DNA from: Xiphias gladius
Lineage: Eukaryota; Chordata; Actinopteri; Istiophoriformes; Xiphiidae
Length of the DNA: 64,000 nucleotides
Direction of reading: 5' to 3'
Assembly: GCF_016859285.1 (NCBI RefSeq)
Contig: NC_053404.1
Coordinates: 13,763,105-13,827,104, forward strand
The notes below the pieces were generated by a model. It did no database searches. It saw only the letters and a list, made by a program, of their open reading frames with translations, and was not told the origin of the DNA. Each line of letters starts with the position of its first letter. Within the stretch, counting starts at the first letter, position 1. This document shows positions 60,695-64,000 of the stretch, piece by piece. Position numbers and translations under genes: made by a program.

Positions 60695-63600
60695 AAGTAT
60701 TTCTTGAGGACAATTGGAGGACACTTATTTCCACAGCAATTTACACTTCTGTTCAATATTACACACTTGATGCACAGACTGATGTCTTTGCTTTGGCATG
60801 ATCCTAGAAGATTTCCTGTGTTCATGTTTGTTTGGCTGGAAAAGTGATTAATGTTAACATTTTGTCCAATACACACATTGTGCTTACTGACTAATCAGCC
60901 TCAAGTGTTACAGCATGAGTTGATGGCTGAGGAGGTATGCGCATGATGTAGATGTTGATCTCCAGTGAAGTGTAGCTGGGGATAAGCACACTACTCTGCA
61001 TTGTGTGGCCACACAGACACAAGTTTTTCCTTTCATTTTCCTGTCACCTCTCCTCATTTTTTGTTTGATTGTTATCTTACACTCAAGCAAGGCAGCCATT
61101 TTAAATGACAACAATCACTTAAAACTTGAAGCAACAGCCTGGAAGCCCTAGTGATGAGCTCTATGTTAACAAACTATCAAAGCTGGCAGGTATTTATGCG
61201 ATGTTTTGCTCACATATACGCTATGTCTTCAGCATTTTGAGCTCAAGCATAAATCACTGTCAAGACTCTTTCCTTCATCTCTTGTCTTTTCGTAGATTAG
61301 AAAATTTACCCCAAATTCAGCCGCTCCCAAAAATCACATACTCTGAACTCTAAGATTGTTTGGCTATCATTGGTCTCCCTTTTTGTGTGTTTTGGCTTTA
61401 TTCACAATATACAGGGTTATATTTGAACTAATAAACTACCTCCATGCAATGAAGAGAGCTTGATCCCAGCAGCCTGAAGTACAAGTCCATGTAAACATTC
61501 CAGTATCATGTCTGTTTTCCACCCCAGTGAAGGACTTTGTTACAGTTTTTCTGCTGTTTATGCAGCATTATTGGTTTTTCGGGAAAATTCAGGTTTGTTG
61601 CCACAGTTTTGCTCCTCCCAAAATATCAAATTAAACTGAAAATCTGGGTCGTTAGCTAGATTTTTTTTAAGTTTTGAAGAAAACCCTCAGTCTTCGCCTT
61701 AATTTTAAGATGTTTCGATTTAAAAGTTGCACCAGAAGCAGTTCCTCTATAAGGGAGACTTTGTACCTTTTGCTGAGCAATGGCAGCAGCGGCCTCTGCG
61801 GCCACAAGTGGTAATTACAGAACACTGGTGCATTTATTTTCTGTTGGGCTCCAAGTCATCTCGTACATCAACCCAATGCAAAACAGCAATCACAATATCC
61901 ACCCATGTCAAGCCAGCATATGGCTAACCTTTTTACCATGACTGAATACATCTGTTGATTATGGGCTAGGTTACATATTAATGAGATAATGAGGTAATGA
62001 GTGACCGTACTGACAACAAACAACTGGAATCTGGCAATGAATTTGGTTACTATTAGTGGTAAGATTATGACAAAATAAAGCCCGGTCTTGCTAGACTATG
62101 AGATAGTTTGTGTAACTTAGTGTTGCGTATGCTTCCGCTGAATAAAAATATAACCCTATCTTTCTTTTTTAGCCTGCTGACCTTCTGCCCATCTTACTCT
62201 TTTTTTTCTTACTTGTAACACTCTGCACTCCGGTTGGTGGTGGCTCTTCCATTTCCCCTCAAGTTTGTTGTGGTCACCTTCCTCTTTTTTTCTTCTTTTT
62301 ATATTTTATCATGGCTGGCAAACTATGAAGTAACTCAGTACCACCACCCACTGGTATGGAGTGTGTCACTGGTGTCTTTGCTTTTATGTTGGAAACCTTT
62401 GTTCAAACCTTATTGCATGGGGACACATATGACGTTGCCTCTTAGCACATCCTGGCACATCCGGTCTCACCCAACCATTTTAGAAAAAGTAGGATTTAGC
62501 ATCTAAAATGAAAGTAATGGTGATGGTAACTTTTGTTTTTTATGAGAAACAATTTACTTTTGTACATTTAAAAGACACATAGTTTCACTTTAAAGCAACA
62601 TTAATAAACCCTTTACAATGCCTACTTGTCATAGTTGGAAAGCACAGTTATTAATAACATTAATGATAACTCTATTCTTTTTAAATGTCTCAGTAACCAA
62701 TGGCATGTGGAGCCTAAACTGAAGCAGCTAAATGGAATTAAGAGATCATAAATTTATAAATAAATAAATAGATAAATAAATTTTATTATTTACACCCTTT
62801 CCTTTCATACTCTGACAAGTGAAAATGTCTTCTATGAAAAAGACTTTTTTTGGCCACTAGAGGGCAGCGAATAGAGCTAAACTATCAACATTGACAGTTT
62901 ATCAGCTTCTAATTTTGATATGGCTAACATGTTAGGAAACAATTGTTAATTTTCACATCCAGTAGACACGGACAAACATCACCATTTATTTGGAGTCTGT
63001 TTCTGGCTACTTGATGAATTTAAGTCCAATATTCTCTGTCCTTTTAGATCAGTCTTTCGGTGTCCACCAACCCCTGAGGGAAATATCTGGCTTTTAAGTT
63101 GCTAAGTGCTCCATGTTCACTAGCTATTTGCTAACTTTATCTGCCATTTGGTGATGGGTAGGCAATGGCTGAAAACAGCTGCCCGCTGAGGGAGACAAGG
63201 TAAATGATGAGAGTGCTGAGGCTGCATCAGAACAGTTAAGTTATGCATATGCCATAAAGCCCAGACCAAAACACAGGTCCATAATGCTCCATAGTGCATG
63301 GAAACTGGTTGGGTGATAATCCTCTGTGGGTTTGTCACTAAGAGCAACACCATTCACATTAGACTTAGTTATTAAATCTGTTTTTCATATGTTCTAAAAT
63401 ATTAGTTAGTGCAGCTTTATCTTAAGATCTGCTTTTTTAATATGGTGTTCTTAGTAGCTAGCTAGTTCATTCTGGAAAGGCAGGGATTACAGAGTAGACA
63501 ACAGTTATGCTATTATGGCCTGTAAATAGCATGACCATGTTTTCTTTTTACTGCTTTGTAGAGCATCCTTATATTGGAGAGATACTTGTTTGGTTAGTGT

Positions 63601-64000
63601 ATTTATATTAAAAAGATTATAATCAGGATGCAACACTGGCCCCTGAGAGCCTGATGATAATTATTATTTTATCAACTTTCTGCAGAATTTCTGCAGAGAT
63701 ATTGTGGCTGTTAGGGGACCTCAAGGCAAAAATTTGTTGTTTGTCCCTCTTATTAACAAAACACACAACTTTCCTAAAAAAATATGTCCTTGTTAGCACA
63801 AACTCAAGATCAATAAATACATACAACTAAAATAATAAAAGTCTAAAAAATAGACTTCAACATGCCCCCCAACAGCCCCCCCCCCCGGACCACAAGTTTA
63901 GACAATGATGCTGGACCTTCCTCTGTTGATATTATCAACGATCAGTCATATTAACCAAAAACCTTGGGTTCTTGAGGCACTTGGAGCAATTGCCCACCTG
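60695..64000. other. gene-free right end of window
   Basis: No exon recognised. Noted: a CTCF-like motif at 62854-62868, C-tracts at about 63865-63892, and AGCAATTGCCCACCTG at the very edge, which may be the start of a dispersed repeat cut by the window. Confidence 0.35.
62854..62868 (+). promoter_or_regulatory. CTCF-like motif
   Basis: CCACTAGAGGGCAGC fits the vertebrate CTCF core consensus. Motif presence alone does not show binding, and some fish repeats carry the same string. Confidence 0.4.

Overview
The window looks like nuclear DNA of a ray-finned fish, probably a percomorph. Coding exons are short and bounded by GT/AG sites. The proteins are vertebrate type, introns and spacers are AT-rich, and many short interspersed elements resemble non-autonomous DNA transposons that recur in teleost genomes. 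These identifications come from reading the sequence and from remembered families; no database search was run.

Left part (1-7.5 kb): the minus strand carries an importin alpha gene, best matched to kpna1. Its 12 visible coding exons run from the start at 4118 down to 195; the last coding part lies off the left edge. A GC-rich promoter with an NRF1-like site is at about 4.9 kb. On the plus strand follows a single-exon nanos gene (germline nanos, probably nanos3), with a short upstream ORF and three Pumilio-type motifs in its 3' UTR.

Middle part (8.9-26.8 kb, plus strand): a tandem pair of genes for an unfamiliar multi-pass membrane protein. The first copy (8941-10917) is a pseudogene and the second (13304-15387) has an intact 7-exon, 314-residue reading frame. 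A third relic of the 5' end lies at about 12.0-12.4 kb. Next is a complete 17-exon centromere protein C gene (cenpc, 16716-26580, 1097 residues) with its C-terminal cupin domain. One of its introns holds a hAT-like element whose target duplication copies the splice donor.

Right part (26.8-64 kb): mostly gene-poor and repeat-rich. It holds a teleost interspersed repeat, a minisatellite, a probable solo LTR, a decayed L1/Tx1-type LINE on the minus strand, a 170-bp tandem duplication, several inverted-repeat elements and microsatellites. The only coding signal I support is a short exon at 57322-57375 that looks like a signal peptide behind a GC-rich promoter. It is probably the first exon of a gene with a long first intron that continues off the right edge.

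The genes have separate jobs: nuclear import (kpna1), germ-cell mRNA repression (nanos), kinetochore assembly (cenpc) and an unknown membrane function. I see no operon-like or shared-pathway arrangement.
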